From Noviherbaspirillum malthae (GTDB lineage: Bacteria; Pseudomonadota; Gammaproteobacteria; Burkholderiales; Burkholderiaceae_D): a stretch of DNA of 64,000 bases. The notes beneath the pieces are model-generated. The model was not told where the DNA came from. It searched no databases and saw only the letters and a list, made by a program, of their open reading frames with translations. Location: NCBI RefSeq assembly GCF_015352985.1, contig NZ_JACYXF010000002.1:496001-560000 (forward strand), in the 5' to 3' direction. Position 1 is the first letter of the stretch; each line of letters opens with the position of its first letter. Both the position numbers and the translations under genes were made by a program. Below are positions 32,777 to 43,246 of the stretch, one piece after another.

Positions 32777-34360
32777 ATGCTTGTGGAACACGGCAACGAC
32801 AAACATTCCATGCAACGGGCGCTGATGCGCCGGCGAACCGATCGACCGAAATCCTCGGAAGAGATGCGTACGGATCGTTACATGCCCGATACCAAGCCCA
32901 TCAGCCGGATCGCCGATACTTCCATGCAGCTGCCCTATCTCAATGAAAAGCGGACGGATGCGCGCAGAAGCCTCGTCGCGGACTTGTACGATTTCGCTCC
33001 CGTCGGCTACTTTCTGACGACTCCGAGCGGCCTCATTCAGGAAGTCAACCTGACGGGCGCCGGTCTGTTCGGCATTTCCCGCGATACGCTTCGAGGCAGG
33101 AACCTGGTCGACTTCGTTTCGCTGGACATGCATGCCGTCTTCCATGATTTCTTGCGGCAGGTTGCGCATACCGGGGAAAAGACGACTTGCGAACTGACCT
33201 TCCTCGACGTTGAGAAACGTCCTTTCTTTGCGCATGTGGAAGCCAACGCGGACGCTGATGGAAAATCCTGCCGCATCGTGCTCTGCGACATCAGCGAGCG
33301 CAAGCAGGCCGAACTTGCCCTGAGTGAAAGCGAAGAACGATTCCGCCTGATGGCGGATTCCGCGCCGGTCCTCATCTGGATTACCGGACCGGACCAGCAA
33401 TATGTCTGGTTCAACAAGATGTGGCTGGATTTCACGGGCAGGACGCTGGAGCAGGAACTCGGACAAGGCTGGACCGAGGGCATCCATGCAGAAGATTTGC
33501 CGTCCTGCATGCAGGAGCAGTCTTCGGCCTTTGCCGAACAGCGTCCGTTCACCATTGAATACCGGCTGAAAAGCCGCGACGGTCAGCATCATTGCATGCT
33601 GGCGCACGGCGTTCCGCGCTGTTCTCCATCCGGGCGCTTTCTCGGTTACATCGGCAGCTGCACCGATATTTCCGAACGCAAGAAGACGGAAGAACAGCTG
33701 CAGCACTCGCGGCAGATGCTGCGGCACCTTGTGTCCTATCAGGAGCGCGTACGCGAGGACGAACGCAAGCGGATTGCACGCGAGATCCACGACGATCTGG
33801 GCCAGAACCTGCTCGCTTTGCGCATCGATGTCGCGATGCTGCATACGCGCACGGGAACCGCGCATCCCAAGCTGAATGAACGCGTGAGCATTGCGCTCAA
33901 CCATATCGATGCAACAATGAAAGCCGTACGCGCAGCCATCAACAACCTCCGGCCTACCGTCCTCGATCTCGGCCTGACGGCGGCCATCGAATGGCAGGTT
34001 CAGGATTTCCAGCGGCGCAGCAGCATTGCCTGCGAGCTGGCGATGGAAGACGATATCAATCTGGATGACAGCCGCGCCACGGCGCTGTTCCGCATTCTGC
34101 AGGAGTCATTGAACAACGTGATACGGCATGCGCAGGCAAGCCAGGTGGAAATCGAGCTGTATAAAGAGGCGGGTCAGCTGGTCATGCGGATTGCCGACAA
34201 CGGCATCGGCATTTATCCGGACTGCAGGCGAAAGGCCAATTCCTTCGGCCTTGTGGGGATTGAAGAGCGAATCAATGCGCTCGGCGGCGAACTCACGATA
34301 GACAGCAAGCCAGATCGCGGCACGACCCTGATCGTGTCGCTGCCGCTGAACGCCGTTTGA
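32777..34360 (+). CDS. PAS-domain sensor histidine kinase (NarL-type HisKA_3 family), orphan
   Basis: 527 residues from ATG 32777 (CGGAGAA 6 bases before). Cytosolic: no membrane segment. PAS 1 about 65-175 (DFAPVGYFLTTPSG...), PAS 2 about 180-310 (SAPVLIWITGPDQQYVWFNKMW) with PAC; HisKA_3 dimerisation with the phospho-acceptor in IAREIHDDLGQN (His338); HATPase N-box ILQESLNNVIRHA, G1 IADNGIGI, G2 FGLVGIEERI. All catalytic motifs are present. No response regulator gene is adjacent, so it may act on a distant NarL-type regulator, perhaps the one at 50424 (inference). Confidence 0.88.
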   Translation: MLVEHGNDKHSMQRALMRRRTDRPKSSEEMRTDRYMPDTKPISRIADTSMQLPYLNEKRTDARRSLVADLYDFAPVGYFLTTPSGLIQEVNLTGAGLFGISRDTLRGRNLVDFVSLDMHAVFHDFLRQVAHTGEKTTCELTFLDVEKRPFFAHVEANADADGKSCRIVLCDISERKQAELALSESEERFRLMADSAPVLIWITGPDQQYVWFNKMWLDFTGRTLEQELGQGWTEGIHAEDLPSCMQEQSSAFAEQRPFTIEYRLKSRDGQHHCMLAHGVPRCSPSGRFLGYIGSCTDISERKKTEEQLQHSRQMLRHLVSYQERVREDERKRIAREIHDDLGQNLLALRIDVAMLHTRTGTAHPKLNERVSIALNHIDATMKAVRAAINNLRPTVLDLGLTAAIEWQVQDFQRRSSIACELAMEDDINLDDSRATALFRILQESLNNVIRHAQASQVEIELYKEAGQLVMRIADNGIGIYPDCRRKANSFGLVGIEERINALGGELTIDSKPDRGTTLIVSLPLNAV

Positions 34361-34426
34361 TGTTCGTTTGTTGCTGATTTGACGTTGCCAGGCCGGATAC
34401 GGCACGACGATCGCGCCGCTCCGGAA

Positions 34427-34621
34427 TTACTGCGCTTCCTCGATCCAGGCCATCTGGATCGCTTCCAGGATCTTCTCTCCCGAACGCTGGGGATCGTCAT
34501 CGAAGCCGTCCAGTTCGCACACCCATTTATGCAGGTCCGTGAATCTTACTGTCAGCGGATCCACATCAGGGAATTTGTCGAACAGCTCTTCGGCGATGCG
34601 TGTCGTGTCAGTCCACTTCAT
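34427..34621 (-). CDS. iscX: Fe-S assembly protein IscX
   Basis: 64 residues, the full usual length. [27 protein letters not shown] with [30 protein letters not shown] is diagnostic. IscX is an acidic protein that binds IscS and iron and modulates cluster assembly. Last gene of the isc operon, 14 bases after fdx. Confidence 0.95.
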   Translation of the reverse strand: MKWTDTTRIAEELFDKFPDVDPLTVRFTDLHKWVCELDGFDDDPQRSGEKILEAIQMAWIEEAQ

Positions 34622-34635
34622 GTCGGCATTTCCGT

Positions 34636-34974
34636 TCAGTGATTTTCGCTGGCGTGGTTGATCGTGTATTTCGGAATTTCGACTACTACATTCTCGTCCG
34701 CCAAAACGGCCTGGCAGGACAAGCGGGAAGTCGCTTCAAGACCCCAGGCGCGATCAAGCAGGTCCTCTTCCTTTTCCTCCAGCTCGTTCAGCGACTGAAA
34801 ACCTTCGCGCACCACGACATGGCAAGTCGTGCAGGCGCAGGATTTTTCGCAGGCATGCTCGATGTCGATATCGTGTTCGAGCAGCGCATCGCAAATGGAC
34901 TGGCCTGCCGGCGCTTCAATGACAGCGCCCTCCGGGCAGAGGGTGGCATGAGGAAGTACAACGATTTGAGGCAC
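34636..34974 (-). CDS. fdx: ISC-type [2Fe-2S] ferredoxin
   Basis: 112 residues from GTG 34974 ([16 protein letters not shown]), with AAGGA 7 bases upstream; no ATG fits the family start. Cluster ligands: [10 protein letters not shown], from which three Cys (first, second and fourth) plus the Cys in RLSCQAVL complete the C-x5-C-x2-C...C set. Reduces clusters on IscU during assembly. Conserved position between hscA and iscX. Confidence 0.93.
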   Translation of the reverse strand: MPQIVVLPHATLCPEGAVIEAPAGQSICDALLEHDIDIEHACEKSCACTTCHVVVREGFQSLNELEEKEEDLLDRAWGLEATSRLSCQAVLADENVVVEIPKYTINHASENH

Positions 34975-35011
34975 TTGGGATTCCTTGCAAAAATGTGAGA
35001 ACGATTCCGTA

Positions 35012-36877
<1,866 letters not shown>

Positions 36878-36931
36878 ATTAATTTTTCGGTATCGGCACG
36901 GTCACATCCGCAATGCGGTCACTGTCGATCG

Positions 36932-37447
36932 TCAGCCTTCAAGTTGTTCAAAAACTGCCTGCACTTCTTCCGCAAACTTTTCCAGGAACATCAACTGCCG
37001 CACGCGCTGCGCCGCCTCGGTGAAATTTTTTTCGTCCAGTATGCGGCCGATATCCTCGAGCTCTTCCTTACGCGCTGCGCGCAATTCCCGGTCCAGCCGT
37101 TCGAGTGCGTCGATATCCTTTTCCGCCTTCGCCTCTTCCAGCGCTTCGCGCCATTCCATCTGCTGCATCAGGAATTGCCGCGGCATCGCGGTATTGGATT
37201 CGATCTGCAGATCCACCCCATTCAGCTCGCACAGGTAGGCTGCGCGCTTGAACGGATTCTTCAGCGTCTGATAGGCCTCGTTGGCGCGCGTGGCCCATTG
37301 CATGGCTACCCGCTTTTCTGAGCCGCTGGCATTGGTGTACTTGTCCGGATGCACGCGGTTCTGCACCTCGCGATACGCGGCATCAAGCGCCGCGCCGTCG
37401 ATCGCGAACTGCTGCGGCAACTGGAAAAGCTCGAAATGATTTTGCAT
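36932..37447 (-). CDS. hscB: Fe-S assembly co-chaperone HscB
   Basis: 171 residues. N-terminal J-domain with NHFELFQLPQQFAID and the HPDK motif (about 33-36), C-terminal three-helix IscU-binding domain. Stimulates HscA. I use ATG 37447 (MQNHFELFQLP); a GTG two codons upstream is also in frame. The ribosome site is weak (GGGTGG, close spacing) and lies directly after a terminator-like hairpin that separates hscB from iscA. Confidence 0.93.
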   Translation of the reverse strand: MQNHFELFQLPQQFAIDGAALDAAYREVQNRVHPDKYTNASGSEKRVAMQWATRANEAYQTLKNPFKRAAYLCELNGVDLQIESNTAMPRQFLMQQMEWREALEEAKAEKDIDALERLDRELRAARKEELEDIGRILDEKNFTEAAQRVRQLMFLEKFAEEVQAVFEQLEG

Positions 37448-37455
37448 GGCCACCC

Positions 37456-37488
37456 AAAAGAAAAGCCTGTTTGTACTTCAACAGGCTT
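37456..37488 (-). terminator. Terminator-like hairpin inside the isc operon (iscA/hscB)
   Basis: On the minus strand AAGCCTGTT (37488-37480), 8-base loop, AACAGGCTT (37471-37463), then TTCTTTT. The T-run ends 8 bases before the hscB ATG. It should lower hscBA-fdx transcription relative to iscRSUA. Confidence 0.75.
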
Positions 37489-37532
37489 GGACAGGCGTCT
37501 TCTCCCTCGGCGGGAGAAGTCATCCGGTTCAC

Positions 37533-37856
37533 TCAGATGCGGAAGCTTTCACCGCAACCGCACTCGTCCTTCACATTGGGATTGTTGAACTTGAAGCCTT
37601 CGTTCAAACCCTCGCGAGCGAAATCCAGTTCGGTACCGTCGATATAAGGCAAGCTCTTCGGATCAACGTAGACCTTCACGCCATGCGATTCGAACACGCT
37701 GTCTTCCGGCACGCTTTCATCGACATACTCCAGCTTGTACGCCAGACCGGAACAGCCGGTCGTGCGTACGCCGAAACGCAAACCAATGCCCTTGCCGCGG
37801 CGTTCGATATAACGATTGATATGCTTTGCAGCTTTTTCGGTCAATGTGATTGCCAT
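37533..37856 (-). CDS. iscA: A-type Fe-S carrier IscA
   Basis: 107 residues. Ligand cysteines in [13 protein letters not shown] (about Cys35) and DECGCGESF (about 99 and 101). Begins [13 protein letters not shown]. Carries clusters or iron to targets. 49 bases after iscU; a terminator-like hairpin follows before hscB. Confidence 0.95.
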   Translation of the reverse strand: MAITLTEKAAKHINRYIERRGKGIGLRFGVRTTGCSGLAYKLEYVDESVPEDSVFESHGVKVYVDPKSLPYIDGTELDFAREGLNEGFKFNNPNVKDECGCGESFRI

Positions 37857-37905
37857 AACGCTTCAGTTTCCTTCCTGCATCCGTTGTTGCGGCGGCAGCC
37901 TCAGA

Positions 37906-38307
37906 TCAGGCTGCTTCCTTGGCTTCGCTGCCGTGCTTGGCCTTGTAGTCCTGCACCGCAGCCTTGATGGCGTCCTCGGCCAGGATCGAGCAGTGAATCT
38001 TCACCGGCGGCAGCGCCAGTTCTTCTGCGATCTGCGTGTTCTTGATCGACAGGGCTTCATCCAGCGTCTTCCCCTTGACCCATTCCGTCACGAGGGAGGA
38101 CGAGGCGATGGCCGAGCCGCAGCCGTAGGTCTTGAATTTCGCATCTTCGATCACGCCGTCGGCGCCGACCTTGATCTGAAGCTTCATGACGTCGCCGCAC
38201 GCAGGCGCGCCGACCATGCCGGTGCCGACGGACTCGTCGCCCTTTTCGAACGCGCCGACATTGCGCGGGTTTTCATAATGATCGAGAACTTTTTCCGAGT
38301 AAGACAT
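37906..38307 (-). CDS. iscU: Fe-S scaffold IscU
   Basis: 133 residues. Ligand Cys in APACGD (about 37), YGCGSAIASSS (about 63) and KIHCSILAEDAI (about 106); the HscA-binding LPPVK is intact just before the last Cys. The C-terminus adds a KHGSEAKEAA tail. 27 bases after iscS. Confidence 0.97.
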   Translation of the reverse strand: MSYSEKVLDHYENPRNVGAFEKGDESVGTGMVGAPACGDVMKLQIKVGADGVIEDAKFKTYGCGSAIASSSLVTEWVKGKTLDEALSIKNTQIAEELALPPVKIHCSILAEDAIKAAVQDYKAKHGSEAKEAA

Positions 38308-38334
38308 TTTCTTGCTCCTTGTATCTTTTGAAGG

Positions 38335-39588
38335 TCAGTGCGCAGCCCATTGGATCGTGCTGAGATCGATCCCATCCTTGTACATATCCCACAGCGGCGA
38401 CAGCTCGCGCAGTTTCGCCACCTTGGTTTTGATCAGATTGATCGTGAAGTCGATGTCCTCTTCCGTCGTGAAGCGGCCGATCGTGAAACGGATCGAGCTG
38501 TGCGCCAGTTCATCGCTGCGGCCGAGCGCCCTCAGTACATAAGATGGTTCCAGGCTGGCGGAAGTACAAGCCGAACCGGAAGACACCGCGATGTCCTTGA
38601 TCGCCATGATCAGCGATTCGCCTTCGACGTAATTGAAGCTGACGTTGAGGTTATGCGGCACGCGGTGATCCATGTCGCCGTTGATATACACCTCTTCGAT
38701 TTCGCTCAGTCCTTTCGCCAGGCGATCGCGCAAGGCTTTGATCCGGGCGATTTCCTCATGCATTTCTTCCTTGGCGATGCGGAAGGCCTCACCCATGCCG
38801 ACGATCTGGTGCGTGGGCAGCGTGCCGGAACGCAGACCGCGCTCATGGCCGCCGCCGTGCATCTGTGCCTCGATGCGCACGCGCGGCTTGCGGCGAACAT
38901 AGAGGGCGCCGATGCCCTTTGGTCCGTAAGTCTTGTGTGCCGTAAAGGTCATCAGGTCGACCTTCCATTTCTCGAGGTCGATCTCGACCTTGCCCGTCGC
39001 CTGAGCGGCATCGCAATGGAAGATGATGCCCTTGGAGCGGCAGAGTTCACCGATTTCCGGAATGGGCTGGATTACGCCGATTTCATTGTTGACCAGCATG
39101 ACGGAAACGAGGATCGTATCCGGACGGATCGCTTCCTGCAGCTGTTCCAGGGTAATCAGACCGTTGTCCTGCGGTTGCAGATAGGTCGCCTCGAAGCCCT
39201 GGCGTTCCAGTTCACGCACGGTATCCAGAACAGCCTTGTGTTCCGTCTTGACAGTGATGATGTGCTTGCCCTTGGTCTTGTAGAAATGGGCGGCGCCCTT
39301 GAGGGCGAGATTGTTGCCTTCGGTCGCACCGGAAGTCCAGACGATCTCGCGCGGATCGGCATTGACCAATGCTGCAACGTGGGCACGCGCCTCCTCGACC
39401 GCCTTTTCCGCTGTCCAGCCGTACATATGGCTGCGCGACGCCGGGTTGCCGAATTGCTCGCGCAGATAGGGAATCATTTTTTCCGCAACGCGGGGATCGA
39501 TCGGCGTTGTGGCCGAATAATCCATGTAAATCGGGAAATGCGGTGCCTTGATGGTATCGATCAGGCTTTTTTCCAAAGGTGCATTCAT
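38335..39588 (-). CDS. iscS: Cysteine desulfurase IscS
   Basis: 417 residues from ATG 39588 ([12 protein letters not shown]), with GGAG about 9 bases before. PLP enzyme: Schiff-base Lys in [11 protein letters not shown], active Cys loop [17 protein letters not shown]. It has an N-terminal extension of about 13 residues before the family [12 protein letters not shown] start. Provides sulfur to IscU, TusA/ThiI and others. 15 bases after iscR. Confidence 0.97.
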   Translation of the reverse strand: MNAPLEKSLIDTIKAPHFPIYMDYSATTPIDPRVAEKMIPYLREQFGNPASRSHMYGWTAEKAVEEARAHVAALVNADPREIVWTSGATEGNNLALKGAAHFYKTKGKHIITVKTEHKAVLDTVRELERQGFEATYLQPQDNGLITLEQLQEAIRPDTILVSVMLVNNEIGVIQPIPEIGELCRSKGIIFHCDAAQATGKVEIDLEKWKVDLMTFTAHKTYGPKGIGALYVRRKPRVRIEAQMHGGGHERGLRSGTLPTHQIVGMGEAFRIAKEEMHEEIARIKALRDRLAKGLSEIEEVYINGDMDHRVPHNLNVSFNYVEGESLIMAIKDIAVSSGSACTSASLEPSYVLRALGRSDELAHSSIRFTIGRFTTEEDIDFTINLIKTKVAKLRELSPLWDMYKDGIDLSTIQWAAH

Positions 39589-39603
39589 TCTGGCTAACTC
39601 CAA

Positions 39604-40077
39604 TCAGGCGGCTATATGGGGGCGCGGCATCAGTACCACGTTGTGTTCGGCATTTTTCTGTCGCTGCTGATCGACCAGATCCTTCAGCGACACGGAATCC
39701 AGGTATTCGACCATCTTCGCATTGAGGGTTGCCCACAGGTCATGCGTCATGCAGCGGGTACCGTGCTCATGACCGGGGCTATGGCAATTCTCCTTGCCAC
39801 CACACTGCGTTGCATCGATGGGCTCATCGACAGCGATGATAATATCGGCCACCGTCACGTCTTCCGGCTTGCGCGCCAACGTGTAACCGCCGCCGGGACC
39901 GCGCACCGATTCGACGATTTCATGACGGCGCAGTTTGCCGAACAACTGCTCGAGGTAAGACAGCGAAATCTCCTGCCGCTGGCTGATTGCAGACAATGTC
40001 ACCGGACCCTTGTCATCGCGCAGCGCGAGATCGATCATTGCAGTGACTGCAAAACGGCCTTTAGTAGTCAGACGCAT
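39604..40077 (-). CDS. iscR: Fe-S cluster regulator IscR
   Basis: 157 residues from ATG 40077 (MRLTTKGRFAVTAM). Rrf2 winged-helix DNA-binding domain with SLSYLEQLFGKLRRHEIVESVRGPGGGY; cluster ligands C-x5-C-x10-C-x2-H in the region of about 90-111. E. coli IscR has x5 in the second gap, so the loop here is 5 residues longer and carries two extra His. Autorepressor of the isc operon when clustered; an IscR-like operator lies at 40129-40153, upstream. Confidence 0.95.
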   Translation of the reverse strand: MRLTTKGRFAVTAMIDLALRDDKGPVTLSAISQRQEISLSYLEQLFGKLRRHEIVESVRGPGGGYTLARKPEDVTVADIIIAVDEPIDATQCGGKENCHSPGHEHGTRCMTHDLWATLNAKMVEYLDSVSLKDLVDQQRQKNAEHNVVLMPRPHIAA

Positions 40078-40128
40078 ATCCATCAACTCCAGTGCAAAAC
40101 TTCGAACCTGCGGAACCGAATAAACCTA

Positions 40129-40153
40129 TTTCCCGAAAATTTTAGTCAAGTAT
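40129..40153 (-). promoter_or_regulatory. IscR type 1 operator / isc promoter
   Basis: On the minus strand ATACTTGACTAAAATT then TTCGGGAAA (40153-40129). Against the E. coli type 1 IscR consensus it matches at 21 of 25 positions by eye, with the whole left half matching. The embedded TTGACT can act as a -35 with a GGTTTAT-like -10 about 17-18 bases on, the arrangement of E. coli PiscR. Confidence 0.75.
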
Positions 40154-40329
40154 ATCAAAGTTGAGTAAATTTGTCAGGTATTGAGGAGGATGGGAAAGTG
40201 GGAAATGCGGCAGTCCGGCTTCAACGAACCAACCAGACGGAAGTGAAAAAGCGGAGTGCAGGGAAACGATTTGGAAAAACTTACACGCCTGAAATTATTT
40301 CACAATTTGCATTGCCTTGCAGACAGCAA

Positions 40330-40355
40330 GCCAGCGCGTGCATGCACGCGCTGGC
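40330..40355. repeat. 26-bp perfect palindrome
   Basis: GCCAGCGCGTGCA followed by its exact reverse complement TGCACGCGCTGGC, no spacer. It lies 57 bases after the stop of the minus-strand gene at 40413, so it may end that transcript, though the following T-run (TTGCTGTCT) is poor. Confidence 0.7.
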
Positions 40356-40412
40356 GCTCAATACCGAAAAACACGCAATTGATGCGCTGGTGCAGTGACG
40401 CAGTCGCCGGGT

Positions 40413-41345
40413 TTATTGAAGCTTCAGCCGCAGGAACATCATGTATGCCGTCGGATCCCTGCCGTAGGATGCGGCCATGTCCGAGGGTACGAGGTGGCGG
40501 CTGACGAAGGCGCCCACGTCGATGCCGACTGGGCCGCTGACGCGCAGATCCTGAAAATAGCCGAAGGTGACGCGGTTTAGCTTGAACAGCTGGCGCTGCA
40601 TCGACTCGTTTTCCCGCATGAGATTGTCGCTTCCAACCTGCTCGATGCGGCCGAACAGCGAATGCACGCCAGCCAAACGCACCGTGGACTCAAGCAGGTA
40701 ACCTGATTGGCTTTCGCGATCCTTGCGCGCATTGCGCCCCCATGCGAAGGTGGCTTCCCAATCTCCGCCGTTGAATGGCAGGTTGTATGTAGCTGCGAGC
40801 GCGGTACGGCGCACCTGCTCTCCTGGCACTAGATTGTCCAGATTGCTGACTGCGCCCCGGCTTAACTTGATTTGCCAATTTTCCGACGGGTTGAACGCCA
40901 GTCGGGTAGACCGCCAATTCGAACGCGTGGCACTGCCTTGCTGCTGCGCCGCGTTCTCGCCGACGCGCTGTACCGGCTGCAGCGTCGTGCCTTCGATGCT
41001 CAGCCGTTTCCAGCGATATCCCAGCATGAAGCTCTGATCGCCGACGTTGATCCCGTCCAGCCATGTCGCAAGCCGTAACGGCGCAGTATCGCTCCACAGC
41101 GAGCGTTCGTTCATTAACTCGGAAACGCCGGGCTTTTTGGCGTCGAAATAAAACCCCGGTGCCTCGCGATCCAGTCCGAGTTTGTATGAAGACTTGTCCT
41201 GCAGCGCCGGCGTCAGTACGCGCTCCGAAATTGACGCCCCTTGCAAGCCGGACTCCTCCTCCCGTTCAGATGGTGCGGCCTGAACAGTGACGGAATTAAG
41301 GGCAAGACAAGTTATGGAAACCAATGTCGGAAAGAAGATTTTCAT
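40413..41345 (-). CDS. Probable outer membrane beta-barrel protein, unknown function
   Basis: 310 residues. Signal peptide MKIFFPTLVSITCLALNSVTVQA with cleavage after A-Q-A (about 23). The mature protein has many short alternating polar/aromatic strands (MLGYRWKRLSIEGTTL; TRLAFNPSENWQIKLSRG; TALAATYNLPFNGGDWEATFAWGR) and ends MMFLRLKLQ, as in outer-membrane barrels. It resembles C-terminal barrel parts seen near copper or multidrug efflux proteins, but I do not recognise a named family. Flanked by long spacers, so probably its own transcript. Confidence 0.65.
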   Translation of the reverse strand: MKIFFPTLVSITCLALNSVTVQAAPSEREEESGLQGASISERVLTPALQDKSSYKLGLDREAPGFYFDAKKPGVSELMNERSLWSDTAPLRLATWLDGINVGDQSFMLGYRWKRLSIEGTTLQPVQRVGENAAQQQGSATRSNWRSTRLAFNPSENWQIKLSRGAVSNLDNLVPGEQVRRTALAATYNLPFNGGDWEATFAWGRNARKDRESQSGYLLESTVRLAGVHSLFGRIEQVGSDNLMRENESMQRQLFKLNRVTFGYFQDLRVSGPVGIDVGAFVSRHLVPSDMAASYGRDPTAYMMFLRLKLQ

Positions 41346-41569
41346 GATGTTATGTCATTGCTGAACGTACTTTTGTCCTAGCAATCTTTGTACCATCTTA
41401 TTGCCTTATTGATAACTACCTTGCAGTCCGTTCCGCGAGGGGTTTCCTGAAGAGCCCATTATGTAAAAGCTAAAATGTGCCGTGTTAATGTTGAAATTTT
41501 TACATGCATCGTGCGATGATTTAGATATGTATTCACCCTACTCGACAATGAATACATGCACCTGAGCTT

Positions 41570-42100
41570 TTAAAGGTGATCAGAAATCTGCCTGCTCGAC
41601 TCAAACTGCCCTGAAGAGCTGTTTAGCCCGCCACGCGCGATGGCATTGAACAGGCCGCGGCAGCCGTCCTCGATGTAGTCGAGAACCAGTTCGAAGTCTT
41701 TTGCGCTTCGATAATATGGGTCGTGGACGATGGAGGCTGCGTGGTCTTCGGCATAGGACATCAACAGTCCAAGCTTGTGATGGTGCTCGGGAGGGCACTG
41801 CCTTTGCAAAATTTCCAGATTATTGAAATCCATACCCAGAATCAGGTCGAATCGGGAAAAATCGCTGCTTTCGATCTTCCTTGCCCGCAACCGGCTCAGA
41901 TCGTAGCCGCGCCTGCGCGCAGCGGTCTGGGCCCGCGGATCGGGTGCCTCGCCGAGGTGATAGCCATGGGTGCCGGCAGAGTCGATCAGGATATATTCAT
42001 GCAAGCCGGCTTCGAACGCCATTTTTCGCAATACCCCTTCCGCAGTCGGGGAACGGCAGATATTGCCCATGCAAACGAAGAGAACGCGCGTCGTATCCAT
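41570..42100 (-). CDS. Low-molecular-weight protein tyrosine phosphatase
   Basis: 176 residues. P-loop CMGNICRSP (C-x5-R-S) at about 10-18 and the general acid DPYY at about 127-130 are both intact. The fold is that of LMW-PTP/arsenate-reductase-like enzymes; in bacteria they usually dephosphorylate tyrosine kinases controlling capsule export, but no such genes are adjacent, and near isc it is often just called phosphotyrosine phosphatase. The tail after residue 150 (NSSSGQFESSRQISDHL) is longer than usual. Confidence 0.88.
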   Translation of the reverse strand: MDTTRVLFVCMGNICRSPTAEGVLRKMAFEAGLHEYILIDSAGTHGYHLGEAPDPRAQTAARRRGYDLSRLRARKIESSDFSRFDLILGMDFNNLEILQRQCPPEHHHKLGLLMSYAEDHAASIVHDPYYRSAKDFELVLDYIEDGCRGLFNAIARGGLNSSSGQFESSRQISDHL

Positions 42101-42305
42101 CTATCAGCCTCCATCCACGGCTTCGCTTGATATCTGAGGTGATCAAGCGCGGTGATGTACCTCATCTTGGCAAATCAGGAAGGCAACGCCATGATTTCGG
42201 ACAAAATTTTTCAACCGTTGGCGCTAGGCGCGGCTCGGCTCTGAGGAAAATCATGGAAATGCCCGCGATGCAGGCTTCATGGCCGGCAGACTGGCATGGA
42301 AGCGG

Positions 42306-43097
42306 CTATTTTTGCTGTTGCAGCAAATGCATGGGGGCGAACAATTCCTGCATCGTCTTGTTATCGATGAAGGACAGGTTGTAAGGGTGCTCCGAAATTG
42401 CGCTTGGAAAGAGAGGCATGACCTTCAGCGCGCCCAACTGCTCCGCAATCTTCCCCCATAGCACAAGCGTCGGCGGCTGCGCATTCTTTTCCTTGAAATG
42501 CGTAACCAGGGCATTCAGGACGACTTCAAGAAAAGGCCGCCAAGCCCTCGCATCGCGCACGGGAGGGACATCAGGGCGGAACACAAGGCTCGCATTCAGA
42601 AGGAGAAACCCATGACGTGTCAGATTGCCCTGCAGTTCGGTGAGCGTCTGGATGAACGGGGAACCGATGGCACGCGCTTTCGCCGATATCTTCGCGACGG
42701 CTTCGCCCGATGTATTGTCTGCCTCAAGCAATCCATCCGCCACGAGCAGCATCTTCATGAAGTTTCTTAGCGACGTGGCGCGGTTGACCTGTTTCGAGAG
42801 GCCCTTTTCCGACCAGAGCGCCTCCACGGCACCGTCCATGAAACATACGCCGGTTGCGCTTTCTTCTCGCGGATAAGGCCCCTCCCCCACCAGCACATAC
42901 CGGACTTCATCGAGCGGCTTGGCGAATGCCGCGAATATGCGTCCCTGCGTCGGCAGATAGCTGCTTTCGACGAGCGAAGGCAGATAGACCGGATCTGCTG
43001 CGGCGACGGCCTTCAAGCCGTCAATCAGAATCGGCTGCCACGAGGCATGCGCAAGTTCCAGGGCCTTATTCAGGGAGGCTGGCAGGGATGAAGGCAT
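42306..43097 (-). CDS. Uracil-DNA glycosylase-like protein lacking the catalytic Asp
   Basis: 263 residues from ATG 43097 (MPSSLPASLNKALEL). Ung-like order: VRYVLVGEGPYPREESATG, where Ung has GQDPYH with catalytic Asp; LRNFMKML; GFLLLNASLVFRPDVPPV (Ung LLLNTVLTV); TLVLWGKIAEQL; and SEHPYNLSF where Ung has HPSPLS. Thus the water-activating Asp is replaced by Gly and the leucine-loop motif is altered, so uracil excision by the usual mechanism is doubtful. It lies upstream of uvrB in the same direction? No: it is downstream of uvrB (uvrB transcript ends with a terminator between them). Confidence 0.75.
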   Translation of the reverse strand: MPSSLPASLNKALELAHASWQPILIDGLKAVAAADPVYLPSLVESSYLPTQGRIFAAFAKPLDEVRYVLVGEGPYPREESATGVCFMDGAVEALWSEKGLSKQVNRATSLRNFMKMLLVADGLLEADNTSGEAVAKISAKARAIGSPFIQTLTELQGNLTRHGFLLLNASLVFRPDVPPVRDARAWRPFLEVVLNALVTHFKEKNAQPPTLVLWGKIAEQLGALKVMPLFPSAISEHPYNLSFIDNKTMQELFAPMHLLQQQK

Positions 43098-43196
43098 AAG
43101 CAAGAATTTTCAGGGTTATGAACGATGACGGCCAGGCTAAACGTAAGGAACGGCGTACGACCATGCGCCAGCAACTCGGGCAGTTTCCGAAAATGA

Positions 43197-43221
43197 AAAG
43201 GCAGCGGCAAATGCCGCTGCC
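43197..43221 (-). terminator. Terminator of uvrB
   Basis: Minus strand: GGCAGCGGC (43221-43213), 4-base loop, GCCGCTGCC (43208-43200), then TTTTC. 26 bases after the uvrB stop. Confidence 0.85.
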
Positions 43222-43246
43222 CCACAAGCCTATGCAAGGCTTGCCC

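Larger units (their letters stand above)
40078..40412 (-). other. Intergenic region upstream of iscR
   Basis: 335 bases without a convincing gene. The iscR side holds the leader and IscR-type operator with -35-like TTGACT. The other half holds a 26-bp perfect palindrome (40330-40355) 57 bases after the stop of the outer-membrane protein gene. A 75-codon frame here has no family features or ribosome site. Confidence 0.5.

Noticed and set aside
38338..39597. Long frame antisense to iscS
   Set aside because: iscS has all family motifs; the antisense product has none.
40171..40398. 75-codon plus-strand frame in the iscR upstream spacer
   Set aside because: TTG start, no ribosome site, runs through a palindrome, no recognisable features.
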